This document shows positions 1 through 8,307 of a stretch of 64,000 nt of DNA, piece by piece. The stretch is taken from assembly GCA_963695175.1 (NCBI GenBank), contig CAVOGG010000003.1, positions 186,001-250,000 on the forward strand, read 5' to 3'. The notes below the pieces were generated by a model. It made no database searches, was not told where the DNA came from, and was given only the letters and a program-made list of their open reading frames with translations. The position numbers and the translations under genes were made by a program. The stretch is from Fodinibacter sp963695175 (lineage in GTDB: Bacteria; Actinomycetota; Actinomycetes; Actinomycetales; Dermatophilaceae). The first letter of the stretch is position 1; the number at the start of each line of letters is the position of its first letter.

Positions 1-1084
1 CAGGACGTTGGCGGGCGCGATCCGGGCGATGAGGGTGAAGCCACCCACGTCGACGAGGGCGTTGCCCGCGCCCACGATCGCGAGCATGACCATCGCCGAC
101 GTGGCCGAGGGGAAGAGCCCGATGACGACGAGGGGTGCCCCCCACAGGGCGACGCCGAGCCCGAACCAGGCCGCCAGCCGCCCGGTTCCCACGAGGAGTG
201 CCGCCGCGGCGGACGCGACGACCGCCCCGGCGCCGAGGGCGGCGTTGAGCACGCCCGACCCCGGGGTCCCCGAGCCCGACGAGCTCCACCGCGACGACGA
301 CCGTGAAGACCGTGATCGCGCCGCGCATGATCGTCTGGGCGGCGGCCAGGGCGAACAGCAGCCGCAGGTCCCGGTGGGCGTTCACGGCACGGACCCCGCC
401 CAGGGCCCGGTCCAGCGGGCCCTCGGCATCGGGTGCACCGCCGCCGACGAGGGTCGGTTCCGGATGCACCCGGGTCATCAGCCACCCGGCCCACGCCGAC
501 GCGACGGCCGCCACGGCGAGCACCTGGGCCGGCCCGCCGGTGGCGAGCAGGACCGCGCTCAGGGCCGGCCCGACCAGGGTCGCGGCCGAGTCCAGCGCCC
601 CGCGGACGACGTTGGCGCCCGCCAGCTCCGGCGGGGTGGAGCACAGCGACGGCAGCAGTGCGGAGTGGACCGGCCGGAAGAGCACGGCGGCAGCGGACGA
701 CACCGTCACCAGGGCGTACACGATCAGGGCCGGCCCGTCGACGAACACGGCCCAGCCGGCGAGGGCGATGGTGACGGACCGGGCGAAGGAGACGGCCACG
801 AGCACCTTCTCGCGGGGCCACCGGTCGGCGTACTGCGTGGCCAGTGGGGCCACGATGGCCGCCGGAAGCACCCGGACGAGGGCCACGACGCCCACCTCCG
901 TGGCGCCGCCCCGGCCGTACGCGTAGACCGCGAGGACCACGGTGACGGCCCACTCGGCCGTCCACGCCCCGAAGAACGCCGCCTGTGCCCGCCGCAGCTC
1001 GGGGTTGCGCCAGTTCGTCGCGAACGCGCCGGCGGCCGCCCGCAGCCGCGACGGCCGCGTTCGCGAGGTCCCCTCCGACGCCAT
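1..1084 (-). CDS. MFS transporter, 3' end outside window, frameshifted
   Basis: Reading the minus strand from an ATG at 1084 gives a hydrophobic protein starting MASEGTSRTR with alternating membrane segments and small charged loops typical of major facilitator permeases (a cytoplasmic-membrane exporter; substrate not predictable). The frame stays coherent for about 274 residues, to a stretch reading VELVGLGDPG. After that the same frame becomes Arg-rich nonsense, while the neighbouring frame continues with convincing membrane sequence (SGVLNAALGAGAVV, then WFGLGVALWGAPLVV) to the window edge. One extra base in the C4/G4 run at 259-266 explains this. It may be a sequencing error or a real lesion. 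The stop codon lies outside the window. Confidence 0.75.
   Translation of the reverse strand, partial: MASEGTSRTRPSRLRAAAGAFATNWRNPELRRAQAAFFGAWTAEWAVTVVLAVYAYGRGGATEVGVVALVRVLPAAIVAPLATQYADRWPREKVLVAVSFARSVTIALAGWAVFVDGPALIVYALVTVSSAAAVLFRPVHSALLPSLCSTPPELAGANVVRGALDSAATLVGPALSAVLLATGGPAQVLAVAAVASAWAGWLMTRVHPEPTLVGGGAPDAEGPLDRALGGVRAVNAHRDLRLLFALAAAQTIMRGAITVFTVVVAVELVGLGDPGVGRAQRRPRRRGGRRVRRGGTPRGNRAAGGLVRARRRPVGGTPRRHRALPLGHVGDGHARDRGRGQRPRRRGWLHPHRPDRARQRP
259..266 (-). other. Apparent +1 frameshift in MFS gene
   Basis: On the minus strand the run CCCCGGGG sits exactly where coding sense jumps from one frame to the next. Removing one base restores a continuous membrane protein reading GDPGSGVLNAALG. 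Confidence 0.65.
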
Positions 1085-1148
1085 CGTCGAAGGGTAGCCA
1101 CGCGGATCGCCCGGCGTCTTCCCTTCGGCCCCGCAGGGCCCGCGCCGG

Positions 1149-3995
1149 TCAGCCTGCGGGCGGGGCCGGCTCGAGGTCGCGGGCCGCACTGTCGCCGGCC
1201 TCCCGGGCCTCCTCCTGCAGGGTCCCGGGGTCGAGGTCCGGGTCCCCGACGCCGTCGCGGGTGTGCGTTCCCGGCTGCGCCTGCTTGGTCATCGACTCGA
1301 GCTCGGCCATCACCGCCGCGTGCTGGTCGACGCTCATCACGACGATGTCACCCGGGTTGGCGCGGGCCATGACGTGGCGCACCGCCGCGGTCTCGTCGAG
1401 CACGATCTCGACCTGGCGGCAGCGCACCCCGGGCTCACCGATCCGGCCGCGCGCCCCCTCGGCGACCATCTCCGCGGTGAACCCGCGCTCGCGGCCCCGC
1501 AGCCGCTGGTCCTCGCGGACCACCACGACGTCGAAGTGCTCCGCGGCGATGGCACCGAGCTCGCGCATGTCGCTCTCCCGGCGGTCGCCGGCGGTCGCGA
1601 CCATGCCGATCCGCGAGATCTTGCCGAGGTCGGTCTGCCCGGCCTTCATCGCGGCGTAGCGCTCGAGGAACTCGCCCAGCACGCGCATCCCGGGCGCGTT
1701 GTGGCAGTAGTCGACGATGACGTCGACGTTGTGCACGTTGATCTGGTTCATCCGGCCGGGGGAGAGGTAGTACGAGGTCGTGAACGTGCGCAGCCCCTGC
1801 CGGATCTCGTGCAGCCCGGCCCCGCTGGCGAAGGCGGCGCCCGCCGCCGCCATCGCGTTGGCGACGTTGAACAGCGCGGTGCCGCCGAAGGTCGAGGGCA
1901 GCAGGTGGGTCCACGCCAGCTGCATCGAGCGGCGCCCGTGCCGGATGACGATCATGTCGCCGCGCTCGGTGCGGTCGAGCACCACGGCGCGGCCGCCGTT
2001 GCGGCAGTGGTTGTCGATGAAGTCGCGCACCTTGCTGCCGGGCTCGTCGAGGCTGAACCAGACGATCGACCCCGAGCAGCGTCGCCGCATCCGGCGCACC
2101 AGGGTGTCGTCGGCGTTGAGCACGGCGAACCCGTCGCGGGGCACGGCCTCGACGACGACGGCCTTGACGTCGGCGAGCTGCTCGAGGGTGTCGATGCCGC
2201 GCATGCCCAGGTGGTCGGGCGCCACGTTGGTGACGACGGCGACGTCGTTGCGGTCGTAGCCCAGGCCCTCGCGCAGGATGCCGCCGCGGGCCACCTCCAT
2301 GACCGCGAAGTCGACGCGCGGGTTCTGCAGCACCATCCGCGCCGAGCGCGGGCCGGACGCGTCGGCCTTCACGACGAGGCGCTCGTCGATGACGATGCCG
2401 TCGGTCGAGGTCATGCCGACCTGGCGGCCGACGCCCTTCATGATGTGCGCGATCATCCGCGAGGTCGTCGTCTTGCCGTTGGTGCCGGTCACGGCCACGA
2501 TCGGCACGCGCGAGGGCGCACCGGGCGGGAAGAGCAGGTCGACGACCGGCTTGGCGATGTACTGCGGCTCGCCGATCGTCGGGTGGGTGTGCATCCGGAA
2601 CCCGGGTGCGGCGTTCACCTCGCAGATCGCGCCGCCGGTCTCGCGAACGGGCGAGGCGATGTCCGGGCAGATGAAGTCGATGCCGGCCACGTCGAGCCCG
2701 ATCAGCCGGGCCGCCTCCTCGGCGATCTCGACGTTGTCGGGGTGCGCGTCGAAGGTGCGGTCGATCGAGATGCCACCGGTCGACATGTTGCCGGTCAGCG
2801 CCAGCTTGACCATCGTGTCGGCGGGCGGCACGGCGTCGAGGGCGTAGCCCTGCTCGCGCAGCAGCTCCAGGGCCGCCGCGTCCACCTTGATCTTGGTCAG
2901 CACCTTCTCGTGACCGACCCCGCGGCGCGGGTCGGAGTTGGTGATCTCGACCAGCTCACCGACGGTGTGCGTGCCGTCGCCGATGACGTGCGCGGGCACC
3001 CGCTCGGCGATGGCCTGCATCCGGCCACCGACGATGAGGCAGCGGTAGTCGCGGCCGGTCACCATCGACTCGACGATGACGTACCCGCGACGGGACTGGT
3101 CCTCGGCCACCACGAACGCCTCGCTCACCTCGGCGTCGCTGCCCAGGTTGAGGCACACCCCGCGACCGTGGTTGCCGTCGAGCGGCTTGACGACCACCGG
3201 GAAACCGATCCGCCGTGCGGCGGCGACCGCGCCCTCGGCCGAGCGCACCGTCTCCTGCTTGGGCACCGGCAGGCCCGCCGAACCGAGCAGCTTGGTGGTC
3301 ATGTCCTTGTCGCCCGCGATGTCGACGGCCAGCGCGCTGGTCTTGGACGTCATCGTGGCTCGGATCCGCTGCTGGTGCACGCCCTGGCCGAGCTGCACCA
3401 GGCTGCCGCTGTTGAGCCGGATGAAGGGGATGTCGCGGCTCACCGCCTCCTCGAGGATGGCCCCGGTCGACGGGCCGAACGCGGTGCGCTCGGCCCGGGT
3501 CAGGAAGGACTCCAGCTCGGCGGCGAAGTCGAACCCCTCCTCCTCCTGGACCAGGTGGTTCAGCAGGCGCACGGCGAGGCGACCGGCCGCCAGGCCGACC
3601 TCCTCGTTGGTGTAGCCGTAGATGACGTTGTAGACCCCGGCCTTCCCCTTGACCTGGCGCGTCTTTCCCCGCCGCTGGTCGTGCCCGGCCTCCTGCTGCA
3701 GCTGCAGTGCGACGTGCTCGGACACGTGCCCGAGCCAGGTGCCCTCCCGCAGCCGCTCGACGAAACCACCGCGCACACCCTTGGAGCAGGTGTGGTTCTC
3801 CAGCCCGGGCAGCAGCTCGACGAGCCGGTCGGTGAAGCCGGGCAGGGTGTCGCTGGGGTACTCCTCGAGCACGCCGAGGTCGACGACGAGGTGGATCGAC
3901 GGGTCGTAGGACCAGATGTTGCCGCCCCGGTAGACGCGGGCCTCGACGATGCGCAGGTCGGGGGCGGCGGGGCCGGTCGGGATGGGACGGTCCAT
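1149..3995 (-). CDS. cphA: Cyanophycin synthetase
   Basis: 948 aa, close to the usual 870-960 for CphA. It makes cyanophycin (multi-L-arginyl-poly-L-aspartate), a nitrogen, carbon and energy reserve, by ATP-dependent addition of Asp and Arg. Order: an N-terminal domain (about 1-160); an ATP-grasp ligase (about 220-480) with VVVKPLDGNHGRGV and the metal-binding EVNAAPGFRMH; then a Mur-ligase-like domain with the P-loop GTNGKTTT at about 503-510. The ATG at 3995 is preceded by an AGGAGAAG ribosome site. cphB lies 72 bp downstream in coordinate terms upstream of this gene on the same strand, so cphB-cphA probably form one unit. The C-terminal tail of about 40 residues is polar and likely disordered. 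Confidence 0.95.
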   Translation of the reverse strand: MDRPIPTGPAAPDLRIVEARVYRGGNIWSYDPSIHLVVDLGVLEEYPSDTLPGFTDRLVELLPGLENHTCSKGVRGGFVERLREGTWLGHVSEHVALQLQQEAGHDQRRGKTRQVKGKAGVYNVIYGYTNEEVGLAAGRLAVRLLNHLVQEEEGFDFAAELESFLTRAERTAFGPSTGAILEEAVSRDIPFIRLNSGSLVQLGQGVHQQRIRATMTSKTSALAVDIAGDKDMTTKLLGSAGLPVPKQETVRSAEGAVAAARRIGFPVVVKPLDGNHGRGVCLNLGSDAEVSEAFVVAEDQSRRGYVIVESMVTGRDYRCLIVGGRMQAIAERVPAHVIGDGTHTVGELVEITNSDPRRGVGHEKVLTKIKVDAAALELLREQGYALDAVPPADTMVKLALTGNMSTGGISIDRTFDAHPDNVEIAEEAARLIGLDVAGIDFICPDIASPVRETGGAICEVNAAPGFRMHTHPTIGEPQYIAKPVVDLLFPPGAPSRVPIVAVTGTNGKTTTSRMIAHIMKGVGRQVGMTSTDGIVIDERLVVKADASGPRSARMVLQNPRVDFAVMEVARGGILREGLGYDRNDVAVVTNVAPDHLGMRGIDTLEQLADVKAVVVEAVPRDGFAVLNADDTLVRRMRRRCSGSIVWFSLDEPGSKVRDFIDNHCRNGGRAVVLDRTERGDMIVIRHGRRSMQLAWTHLLPSTFGGTALFNVANAMAAAGAAFASGAGLHEIRQGLRTFTTSYYLSPGRMNQINVHNVDVIVDYCHNAPGMRVLGEFLERYAAMKAGQTDLGKISRIGMVATAGDRRESDMRELGAIAAEHFDVVVVREDQRLRGRERGFTAEMVAEGARGRIGEPGVRCRQVEIVLDETAAVRHVMARANPGDIVVMSVDQHAAVMAELESMTKQAQPGTHTRDGVGDPDLDPGTLQEEAREAGDSAARDLEPAPPAG

Positions 3996-4067
3996 CGGCG
4001 CTTCTCCTCGGGTGGCGTGGGCGGGTGGGTCGGGGTCGGGGACAGCGGGAAGTGGACGAGGCGGCGG

Positions 4068-4925
4068 TCAGGCCTTGGCGGCGGCGAGCGAGACGAGCAG
4101 GTCGGGGTGCTGCTCGACGAAGGCGGTGAGGCGACGCTCGACGAGGTCGAAGGTCGACCCGGACGGCAGGGTGTGCACGGTGGCGCCGGACACGAGCATC
4201 GGGGCGCCGGCCCGGGCGTCCGCCGCGTCGGTGACGGCGGTCGTGCAGTCGACCACGAAGACTCCACCGGCGCCACGGACCGTGAAGTCGCGGCCCCCGC
4301 TGACCACGATCGCGGTGTCCTCGTCGATCCCGATGCCGAGCAGGTGCGGTGACGGGGCGATGACGGACATCAGCCGACCGTAGCGCGATCGCTGGTCGAA
4401 GTGCTGGTCCACGACGACCCCGCGGACCAGGCCCAGGCCGGCCGAGATCTGGCTGGCCCGCTGGCGCGGCGTGACCCCCTCCTCGCCCATCGAGATCATG
4501 AAGTCGCTCATGATCGAGGCGCCGGCCGAGGTGCCACCGACGACGGCGCCGCGGTCGTGGGCGCGGTGCAGCGCCTCTCCCAGCGGTGTGCCCGGCAGCA
4601 GCTGTGAGAGCCGCAGCTGGCTGCCACCGCTCATGAAGATGCCGGTGGCGCCGTCGACCAGCGCCACCAGGTCGGGGTCGTGCGACTCGGCGCGGGTCGC
4701 GGGGTTCACGACGTCCACCCCGGGCGCGCCCAGGCGGGTGAACACCTCGGTGTAGGAGGCGACGACCTCGTCCTGGAACGACGAGGCGGTGGGGATCAGG
4801 ACGAGCCTGGAGCGGCGTCCCCCGGCGAGCTTGATGAAGTGGCGCAGCAAGGAGGCTTTGCCGACCCGGTCCTCCGCCCCACCGATGATGAAGAGCGTGG
4901 GGATGGTCGAGGGGTAGCGCGGCAC
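4068..4925 (-). CDS. cphB: Cyanophycinase
   Basis: 285-aa serine exopeptidase of the S51 type that releases beta-Asp-Arg dipeptides from cyanophycin. Visible marks are the N-terminal FIIGGAEDR, the nucleophile-elbow GTSAGAS (Ser near 131) and the conserved QHFDQRSR downstream. There is no signal peptide, so it acts in the cytoplasm on the granule. It sits immediately before cphA and 4 nt after serB, and the trio probably shares transcripts. Having synthesis and degradation together implies that the organism really cycles cyanophycin. Confidence 0.95.
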   Translation of the reverse strand: MPRYPSTIPTLFIIGGAEDRVGKASLLRHFIKLAGGRRSRLVLIPTASSFQDEVVASYTEVFTRLGAPGVDVVNPATRAESHDPDLVALVDGATGIFMSGGSQLRLSQLLPGTPLGEALHRAHDRGAVVGGTSAGASIMSDFMISMGEEGVTPRQRASQISAGLGLVRGVVVDQHFDQRSRYGRLMSVIAPSPHLLGIGIDEDTAIVVSGGRDFTVRGAGGVFVVDCTTAVTDAADARAGAPMLVSGATVHTLPSGSTFDLVERRLTAFVEQHPDLLVSLAAAKA

Positions 4926-4929
4926 GCGG

Positions 4930-6168
4930 TCAGCCTAGTGGCGCGTCGTCGTGGGCGTCGGCGTCCTCGATCTCCTCGCGAGAGATTCCGAGCAGGAAGA
5001 GCACGGCGTCCAGGTACGGCACGGTGAGGGCGGTGTCGGCCTGCCGGCGCACCATCGGCTTGGCGTTGAAGGCGACCCCGAGGCCGGCGACGGCGAGCAT
5101 GTCGAGGTCGTTGGCCCCGTCGCCGATGGCGACCGTGCGGGTGAGCGGCAGCCCCTCCAGGGCTGCGAACTCGCGCAGGGCGGCAGCCTTGCCGGCGCGG
5201 TCGACGACCTCGCCCAGCACCCGCCCGGTGAGCCGGCCGTCGACCACCTCGAGCCGGTTGGCGCGCACGTGGTCGATGCCGAGCTCGCGCGCGATCGGCT
5301 CGACGACCTCGACGAAGCCGCCCGACACGACGGCCACGGTGAAGCCGAGCCGCTTGAGGGTGCGTACCAGGGTGCGCGCGCCGGGGGTGAGGCGCACGGC
5401 ATCCCGTACGTCGTCGAGCACGGTCGCCGGAAGGCCCGCCAGCGTCTCGACCCGGGCGTGCAGGCTCTGCGCGAAGTCGAGCTCGCCGCGCATCGCGGCC
5501 TCGGTGACCGCAGCGACCTCGGCGGCCCGGCCGGCGTGCTCGGCGAGCAGCTCGATGACCTCGTCCTGGATGAGCGTGGAGTCGACGTCCATGACGACCA
5601 GCCGGCCACCTCGTCGGGCCAGGCCGGCCGGAGCCACGGCGATGTCGGCGCCCACCTGGTGCGAGACCATCGCCAGGGCATGGCGCAGGTCGTCGACGTC
5701 GGCTCCGGAGACGTCCATCTCCACCGTCGTCACCGGGTACCGCGAGAGGCGACGGATGCGGTCGATGTTGGCGCCGTGCTCGGCGATCGCCGCTGCGACG
5801 GCGGCGACGTGCTGCGTCGCGAGCGGGGCGCCCATGACGACGACCGCGGCTCGCCCGGTGCGTCGCGGCGCGTTGTCACCGTGGCCGGCCACGAGGTCGA
5901 CCCGCATCCCGAGCTGCGACCCGGCCCGGGTCAGCCGGTCGACGAGCACGTTCTCGTCGCGGCCGGGGGAGAGCAGCACCGACAGCGCCAGGTGGCCGCG
6001 CACCACGACCTGCTCGAGGTCGAGCACATCGGCGCCGACGGTCGAGGCCGCCTCGAACAGCGCCTTGGTGACACCGGGCCGGTCGGGCCCGTTCAGGGTG
6101 ACGAGGAGGGTTCGCGCGTGCGGGTCGGGCAGCGGAGCGACCGGTGGCTCGATCGGGGCAGGGGGCAC
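4930..6168 (-). CDS. serB: Phosphoserine phosphatase with N-terminal ACT domains
   Basis: 412 aa. The last step of serine synthesis, phosphoserine to serine. Residues about 1-180 form two ACT-like regulatory modules (TLNGPDRPGVTKALFE at the start), as in mycobacterial SerB2. The HAD catalytic domain begins with DVDSTLIQDE near 193 (nucleophile and acid Asp), followed by SGGF and GDGANDLDML. The position next to cphB may be incidental, though serine/aspartate nitrogen metabolism is loosely related. The ATG start at 6168 gives a Pro-rich leader of about 17 residues before the first ACT strand. Confidence 0.93.
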   Translation of the reverse strand: MPPAPIEPPVAPLPDPHARTLLVTLNGPDRPGVTKALFEAASTVGADVLDLEQVVVRGHLALSVLLSPGRDENVLVDRLTRAGSQLGMRVDLVAGHGDNAPRRTGRAAVVVMGAPLATQHVAAVAAAIAEHGANIDRIRRLSRYPVTTVEMDVSGADVDDLRHALAMVSHQVGADIAVAPAGLARRGGRLVVMDVDSTLIQDEVIELLAEHAGRAAEVAAVTEAAMRGELDFAQSLHARVETLAGLPATVLDDVRDAVRLTPGARTLVRTLKRLGFTVAVVSGGFVEVVEPIARELGIDHVRANRLEVVDGRLTGRVLGEVVDRAGKAAALREFAALEGLPLTRTVAIGDGANDLDMLAVAGLGVAFNAKPMVRRQADTALTVPYLDAVLFLLGISREEIEDADAHDDAPLG

Positions 6169-6177
6169 CCGTGCAGG

Positions 6178-6993
6178 CTATCGAGCGTGGGCGTCGCGCC
6201 ACGCGACGAGGTCACGCACCGGACCGAGGTCGTGGTCCGGGCCGCTCAGGCCGACCGTGAACAGCCGGGTGCCGACCTCGTGGAGAGCCTCGGCGCCCGC
6301 GGCGTAGTCGCTCACGTCCTCGGGGAGACGACCGGGTTTGGGGGACACCCCGGAGGACCGCTCGATCTCCGCGGGGTCGCGGCCGATCCTGGCGCACCAC
6401 TCGTCGAGCACCGCGTGCTTGTGCGCGATCGTCTCGGGGGTGCCGAAGCCGTGCCAGATGTCGGCCTGCTCGGCCACGATGCGCAGCGTCTTGCGCTCAC
6501 CACCACCGCCGATGAGCACCGGGATGTCGCGCGTCGGCGGTGGGTTGAGCTTCGCCCATCGTGCCTTGATCAGGGGCAGGTCGCGGTCGAGCGCGTCGAG
6601 TCGCCCTCCGGCGGTTCCGAACTCGTAGCCGTACTCGTCGTAGTCGCGCTCGAACCAGCCGGACCCGATGCCGAGGATGAGCCTGCCCTCGCTGATGTGG
6701 TCGACCGTGCGCGCCATGTCGGCGAGCAGCTGCGGGTTGCGGTAGCTGTTGCAGGTGACCAGGGCGCCGATCTCGACACGGGAGGTCACCTCGGCCCACG
6801 CCGCGAGCACCGTCCAGCACTCGAGGTGGGCGCCGTCGCGCGGGCCGTAGAGCGGCGAGAAGTGGTCCCACGTGAACACGACGTCGACCCCGATCTCCTC
6901 GGCGTCGGCGCAGGCCTGCCGGAGGGCGGCGTACGTGGTGTGCTGCGGCTGCAGCTGGACGCCGATCCGGATCGGGCGGTCGGGCCCTGTCAC
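6178..6993 (-). CDS. LLM-class F420-dependent oxidoreductase
   Basis: 271 aa with the luciferase-like TIM-barrel pattern: IGVQLQPQHTTY at the N-terminus, FTWDHFSPLYG, SEGRLILGIGSGW near the middle and VLIGGGGERKTLRIVAE. These are hallmarks of the F420-binding LLM enzymes common in actinobacteria; the substrate is unknown. Its ATG overlaps the glgC stop by 4 nt, so it is translationally coupled to glgC, although no functional link to glycogen is known. Confidence 0.85.
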   Translation of the reverse strand: MTGPDRPIRIGVQLQPQHTTYAALRQACADAEEIGVDVVFTWDHFSPLYGPRDGAHLECWTVLAAWAEVTSRVEIGALVTCNSYRNPQLLADMARTVDHISEGRLILGIGSGWFERDYDEYGYEFGTAGGRLDALDRDLPLIKARWAKLNPPPTRDIPVLIGGGGERKTLRIVAEQADIWHGFGTPETIAHKHAVLDEWCARIGRDPAEIERSSGVSPKPGRLPEDVSDYAAGAEALHEVGTRLFTVGLSGPDHDLGPVRDLVAWRDAHAR

Positions 6994-8243
6994 GGGGTGA
7001 CCACCTGGCCCTTCCCGACGACGGTGATGCCGGACTCGGTGACCGAGAAGCCGCGCGCCAGGTCGTTCTCGCGGTCGAACCCGATCGACGTCGCATCGGG
7101 GATGGTGACGTTCTTGTCGATGATCGCCCGCTGGATGCGGCAGTTCCGCCCGATCTGCACGCCGTCGAGGATCACGCTGTTGTCGATCTCGGTGTAGCTG
7201 TGCACGTGCACGTCGGGGGAGATGACCGAGCCGTTGACCCGGGCCCCGGAGATGACGACCCCGGGGGAGACCGCCGAGTTCAGGGCCTCGCCGAACCGGC
7301 CGTGGTGGCCGTGCACGAACTTCGCCGGCGGGTAGGGCCCGTACGACGTGTAGATCGGCCAGTCGTAGTTGTAGAGGTTGAAGATCGGGTGGATCGAGAC
7401 CAGGTCCATGTGCGCGTCGAAGTAGGAGTCCATCGTCCCCACGTCGCGCCAGTAGCCCATGTCGCGCTCGGTGCCGCCGGGGATGACGTTGTTCTTGAAG
7501 TCGTAGGCGTACGCGACGCCCTGCTCGACCAGGGCCGGCAGGATGTCGCCGCCCATGTCGTGATCCGAGCCGTCGAGCGTCGAGTCATCGTGCACGGCGC
7601 CCATCAGCACGTCGGCGTCGAAGACGTAGTTGCCCATGCTGGCGAGGATCTCGTCGGGGGAGTCCGGCAGACCGTCGGGGTCGGCCGGCTTCTCGAGGAA
7701 GGCGCGGATCTTCGAGGGGTCGTCGGGCTGGACGTCGATGACGCCGAACTCGGTGGACATCGCGATCGGCTGCCGGATGGCGGCCACGGTCACCCCCGCG
7801 CCCGACTCGACGTGCTGCTCGACCATCTGCGAGAAGTCCATCCGGTACACGTGGTCGGCTCCGACCACCACGACGATGTCGGGCTTCTCGTCGGTGATCG
7901 TGTTGAAGCTCTGGAAGATCGCGTCGGCGCTGCCCTGGTACCAGGACTTGTCGATGCGCTGCTGGGCCGGGATGGGGGCCACGTAGTTGCCGAGCATCGT
8001 CGACATCCGCCAGGTCCGCGTCACGTGCCGGTCGAGGCTGTGCGACTTGTACTGGGTCAGCACGACGATCTTGAGGTAGCCGGAGTTCACGACGTTCGAC
8101 AGCGCGAAGTCGATGAGCCGGTAGATGCCGCCGAACGGCACTGCCGGCTTGGCGCGGTCGGCTGTGAGGGGCATCAGCCGCTTTCCCTCCCCGCCAGCGA
8201 GGACGATGACCAGGACCTTCGGACCTCCGCTGCGGTACGCCAT
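6990..8243 (-). CDS. glgC: Glucose-1-phosphate adenylyltransferase
   Basis: 417 aa, normal for bacterial ADP-glucose pyrophosphorylase, which makes ADP-glucose for glycogen. N-terminal nucleotide-binding signature LAGGEGKRLMPLT with KPAVPFGG, then HVYRMD and a C-terminal left-handed beta-helix (repeats such as GVVISGARVNGSVI). It is divergent from glgA, with 64 bp between the starts. A TAGCGT element lies 6 nt before the ATG, compatible with a leaderless mRNA. Confidence 0.95.
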   Translation of the reverse strand: MAYRSGGPKVLVIVLAGGEGKRLMPLTADRAKPAVPFGGIYRLIDFALSNVVNSGYLKIVVLTQYKSHSLDRHVTRTWRMSTMLGNYVAPIPAQQRIDKSWYQGSADAIFQSFNTITDEKPDIVVVVGADHVYRMDFSQMVEQHVESGAGVTVAAIRQPIAMSTEFGVIDVQPDDPSKIRAFLEKPADPDGLPDSPDEILASMGNYVFDADVLMGAVHDDSTLDGSDHDMGGDILPALVEQGVAYAYDFKNNVIPGGTERDMGYWRDVGTMDSYFDAHMDLVSIHPIFNLYNYDWPIYTSYGPYPPAKFVHGHHGRFGEALNSAVSPGVVISGARVNGSVISPDVHVHSYTEIDNSVILDGVQIGRNCRIQRAIIDKNVTIPDATSIGFDRENDLARGFSVTESGITVVGKGQVVTP

Positions 8244-8249
8244 GACCCC

Positions 8250-8255
8250 ACGCTA
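8250..8255 (-). promoter_or_regulatory. -10 element of glgC (leaderless type)
   Basis: TAGCGT on the minus strand, 6 nt upstream of the glgC ATG. It faces the glgA -10 element across a 64-bp divergent spacer. Confidence 0.5.
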
Positions 8256-8293
8256 GTGGGGCGCCTCCCTCGCCGGGAGGCGGGCAACGTCAC

Positions 8294-8299
8294 TAGGGT
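8294..8299 (+). promoter_or_regulatory. -10 element of glgA (leaderless type)
   Basis: TAGGGT, 8 nt upstream of the glgA GTG. No Shine-Dalgarno sequence lies between them. Confidence 0.5.
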
Positions 8300-8307
8300 G
8301 AGTTTTC

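Noticed and set aside
1263..4352. 1029-codon open frame on the plus strand across cphA
   Set aside because: It is antisense to cphA, rich in His/Val/Arg/Gly/Asp with no family signature, as expected from the complement of GC-rich coding DNA.
4951..7197. 748-codon plus-strand open frame over serB/LLM/glgC
   Set aside because: Antisense shadow of three well-supported genes; no hydrophobic or catalytic pattern.
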